This document shows, piece after piece, positions 6,951-8,554 of a stretch of DNA of 8,554 nt; positions within the stretch are counted from its first letter, which is position 1; each line of letters begins with the position of its first letter. A program made the position numbers and the translations under genes. Below the pieces are notes generated by a model, which was not told where the DNA came from, did no database searches, and saw only the letters and a program-made list of their open reading frames with translations. The stretch spans positions 1 through 8,554 of the forward strand of contig JAICKT010000183.1 in the NCBI GenBank assembly GCA_025927795.1, given 5' to 3'. Source of the stretch: Parafilimonas sp. (GTDB taxonomy: Bacteria; Bacteroidota; Bacteroidia; Chitinophagales; Chitinophagaceae).

Positions 6951-7601
6951 CTAATTGCTGTTGCAAAATTCAATTAGCTTAATTACATCATCTTTATTTT
7001 TAAAACTGATTTTCTTTTGTTTTGCGTAATCGTCAATCGCAGCTTCTTTATCTGAAAATACTTTTTTTACAGTTTTCAGATTATTTACAGCAATAAAGTT
7101 TTCATCTTTCTTTAAAAAATAATTTGTTTTATTGCTGATAGTATAATCATTTGTAAGCGATAATGAATATGCTTTACCTGAGCTTTTCAAATCGGTAAGA
7201 CCATTGGTTGCCGATGTTTGCGTTTTACCAAAGCCTGTTTCTGTGCCGGACGAAATAATATCTGATACATGCTGAATATATAAACCAACCGGTGCATTCA
7301 CTCCTACTTCATAAAAAATATTATTTGCATAAATAAATTTTTCGTTGTTTAAAAAAATTGTATCAACAGATGCCGGGTCAGCAATGGCAAGATATTGTTC
7401 GCCTTGTTTAAAAACCATTTCCTGTGTTAGCGTGTTATAGTTCAACATCGTTTTTATAACCGTTCCTGATTTTTGCAATACGCTTCCTTCTGCAAATTCT
7501 GGAAATAAATATTGCGTTAACTGCTTTACATTTTTATCGGCTTGTGCAAAAACATTACAACATATAAAAGCTGCAAAAATTATTAATAAATATTTTTTCA
7601 T
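6951..7601 (-). CDS. Secreted protein of unknown function (216 aa)
   Basis: I do not recognise a named domain. Residues 1-19 form a type I signal peptide (M-K-K, hydrophobic core, V-F-A) with cleavage likely before Gln20. The cysteines at 14-15 are inside the core and lack a proper lipobox, so a lipoprotein is unlikely. The mature protein is about 197 aa with alternating polar and hydrophobic residues that suggest beta strands. It contains L-F-P-E-F (32-36), L-N-Y-N-T-L-T-Q-E-M-V-F (53-64) and F-Y-E-V-G, then a Ser/Thr/Gly-rich stretch near 116-140. The lysine-rich C-terminal part ends in D-V-I-K-L-I-E-F. I have the impression of similar short exported proteins across Bacteroidota with the same order of motifs; this is from memory. 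It starts only 9 bp after the stop of the glycosidase gene and precedes the S51 gene, so it is probably co-transcribed and may act in the periplasm or at the cell surface alongside the glycosidase. Confidence 0.8.
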   Translation of the reverse strand: MKKYLLIIFAAFICCNVFAQADKNVKQLTQYLFPEFAEGSVLQKSGTVIKTMLNYNTLTQEMVFKQGEQYLAIADPASVDTIFLNNEKFIYANNIFYEVGVNAPVGLYIQHVSDIISSGTETGFGKTQTSATNGLTDLKSSGKAYSLSLTNDYTISNKTNYFLKKDENFIAVNNLKTVKKVFSDKEAAIDDYAKQKKISFKNKDDVIKLIEFCNSN

Positions 7602-7610
7602 TTTAATCTT

Positions 7611-8554
7611 TTAAGTATCTAATTCAATTACGGTAACCGAAGCAGCGGTAAATGAATAAGGTTTTCCGAGAGTAATAGTTTTTTCTTTGGGCTGCAATAA
7701 ATCGTTTTGTGCCGAAAGTATTTCATACGTTGGGTCTGCAGAAATTTCCCATGCTCTTGCCGATTTTATGTCTAATCCTTTTATGTTGATGTTGGCAGTT
7801 AAAGCGTCTGTTCTGTTTGTGTTTGCTGCATGAAGAAAAATTGTATTGCCTGTTCTGCTGGCAGTAATATCTAACTGCGGTTGAGCGCTTGTTGATTTTA
7901 CAAAATTTTTTCCTGTATGTAATTTATACAACTGCATAATTTTAGCTGCCGGCATTAAAAAAGCTTCACCGTTTGGAACAGGAATCATCAGCGCATTTGT
8001 TTGCCAGCGTGTGCCGCAGAAATCAGCCATAGTTGCAATCTTTAATACATCACCATTTCTCTCATGCAAATTCATAATTCTTGCATAAGAAACACCGGCA
8101 GCCCATGATGATAATACTTCGCACCGGTTTCTTCCTTCAATGCTGTAATGGCATTCAGTTAATGCAAGTGGTATTTTATATGCTGATGTTTCATCACGCA
8201 GTTTATTAATTTTCTTTTCATGAATTTTATATCCATTCATTAATACTTCCCATGTTGCTGCTGCATCTTTTCGGTATTCATTGTTCTTCACGGGTGAATT
8301 TTGCAAACCTTCACCAGGATCAAACATGTGATGAAAAGCAATATAGTTTATGTACTCACCGGCTTCATCAAATAAAATCTTGCTCCATCCACTATCACCC
8401 CAGCCAATAAGTTTTAAATCTTTATCAACAACGCGCATTGCCTTTGCAAACTCAACAGTTTTTTTTGCAGCAGTAATATTATCAAAACCTTTGCCGGGGC
8501 GATAAGATGTTTCATTGCCCAATTGCCAATGCTTAATAGTAAGTGGCTCTTTAA
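7611..8554 (-). CDS. Clan GH-A glycoside hydrolase, alpha-L-arabinofuranosidase-like, C-terminal part (5' end outside window)
   Basis: The frame is open to the window edge (first full codon 8552-8550), giving 313 residues. The TTG at 8522 is not a start: it encodes the Leu of W-Q-L-G-N-E. That motif supplies the probable acid/base Glu14 of the visible fragment (codon 8513-8511). A-L-T-E-C at 130-134 supplies the probable nucleophile Glu133 (codon 8156-8154). The 119-residue spacing equals that of the catalytic pair in the GH51 enzyme AbfA of Geobacillus (Glu175/Glu294, from memory). Other supports are A-F-H-H (72-75) at a barrel strand and S-S-W-A-A-G-V-S-Y-A-R, recalling the helix after the nucleophile in GH51. 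From about residue 215 a beta-sandwich-like C-terminal domain (L-D-I-T-A-S-R) follows. It probably removes arabinofuranose or a related sugar from glycans. GH39 or an uncharacterised GH-A family is an alternative. Any signal peptide lies outside the window. First visible gene of the likely three-gene unit. Confidence 0.8.
   Translation of the reverse strand, partial: KEPLTIKHWQLGNETSYRPGKGFDNITAAKKTVEFAKAMRVVDKDLKLIGWGDSGWSKILFDEAGEYINYIAFHHMFDPGEGLQNSPVKNNEYRKDAAATWEVLMNGYKIHEKKINKLRDETSAYKIPLALTECHYSIEGRNRCEVLSSWAAGVSYARIMNLHERNGDVLKIATMADFCGTRWQTNALMIPVPNGEAFLMPAAKIMQLYKLHTGKNFVKSTSAQPQLDITASRTGNTIFLHAANTNRTDALTANINIKGLDIKSARAWEISADPTYEILSAQNDLLQPKEKTITLGKPYSFTAASVTVIELDT

Noticed and set aside
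6892..6966. N-terminal extension of the peptidase E-like gene to 6966
   Set aside because: The added 25 residues are unlike the family, overlap the upstream gene, and the ATG at 6891 gives the canonical start.

Overview
The window looks like chromosomal DNA of a Bacteroidota bacterium, most likely near the Chitinophagaceae (inference). The DNA is AT-rich. Start codons lack strong Shine-Dalgarno sequences. Two proteins carry short signal peptides ending in an A-Q junction. There is also a giant secreted FG-GAP/VCBS protein with an ASPIC/UnbV domain and the tail of a probable DUF6090 protein, both typical of this phylum. No rRNA, tRNA, CRISPR array, insertion sequence or phage gene was seen.

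Layout, left to right. (1) At 2-499 (+) is the C-terminal part of a probable DUF6090-type protein, cut by the window edge. (2) At 512-1903 (-) is a 12-helix APC-superfamily amino acid permease that converges on it with 12 bp between. (3) A 49-bp divergent gap holding a short palindrome separates the permease from a GNAT acetyltransferase at 1953-2462 (+). (4) At 2472-6023 (-) is a giant exported protein that converges on the GNAT gene with 9 bp between. It carries fourteen calcium-loop (DxDxDG-type) motifs, seven on each side of a central ASPIC/UnbV domain. Its upstream gap (6024-6216) contains a candidate Bacteroidota-type promoter. (5) At 6217-8554 (-) is a likely three-gene transcription unit. 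It is read as a clan GH-A glycoside hydrolase resembling alpha-L-arabinofuranosidases (N-terminus beyond the window), a 216-aa secreted protein of unknown function, and a peptidase E-like (S51) enzyme.

How the genes fit together. The right half suggests polysaccharide or glycoconjugate use, with a glycosidase, a secreted partner and a cytosolic small-peptide or amidotransferase-like enzyme. The FG-GAP protein is presumably displayed outside the cytoplasm and may bind ligands or calcium. The left half is general metabolism: amino acid transport and small-molecule acetylation. No single known pathway ties all genes together, and no obvious new defence or mobile system is visible. The most interesting items are the symmetrical 7+7 repeat architecture of the giant protein, the glycosidase / unknown secreted protein / S51 gene set, and a few small inverted repeats in intergenic spaces. 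No gene-free stretch exceeds 300 bases; the longest is 6024-6216.
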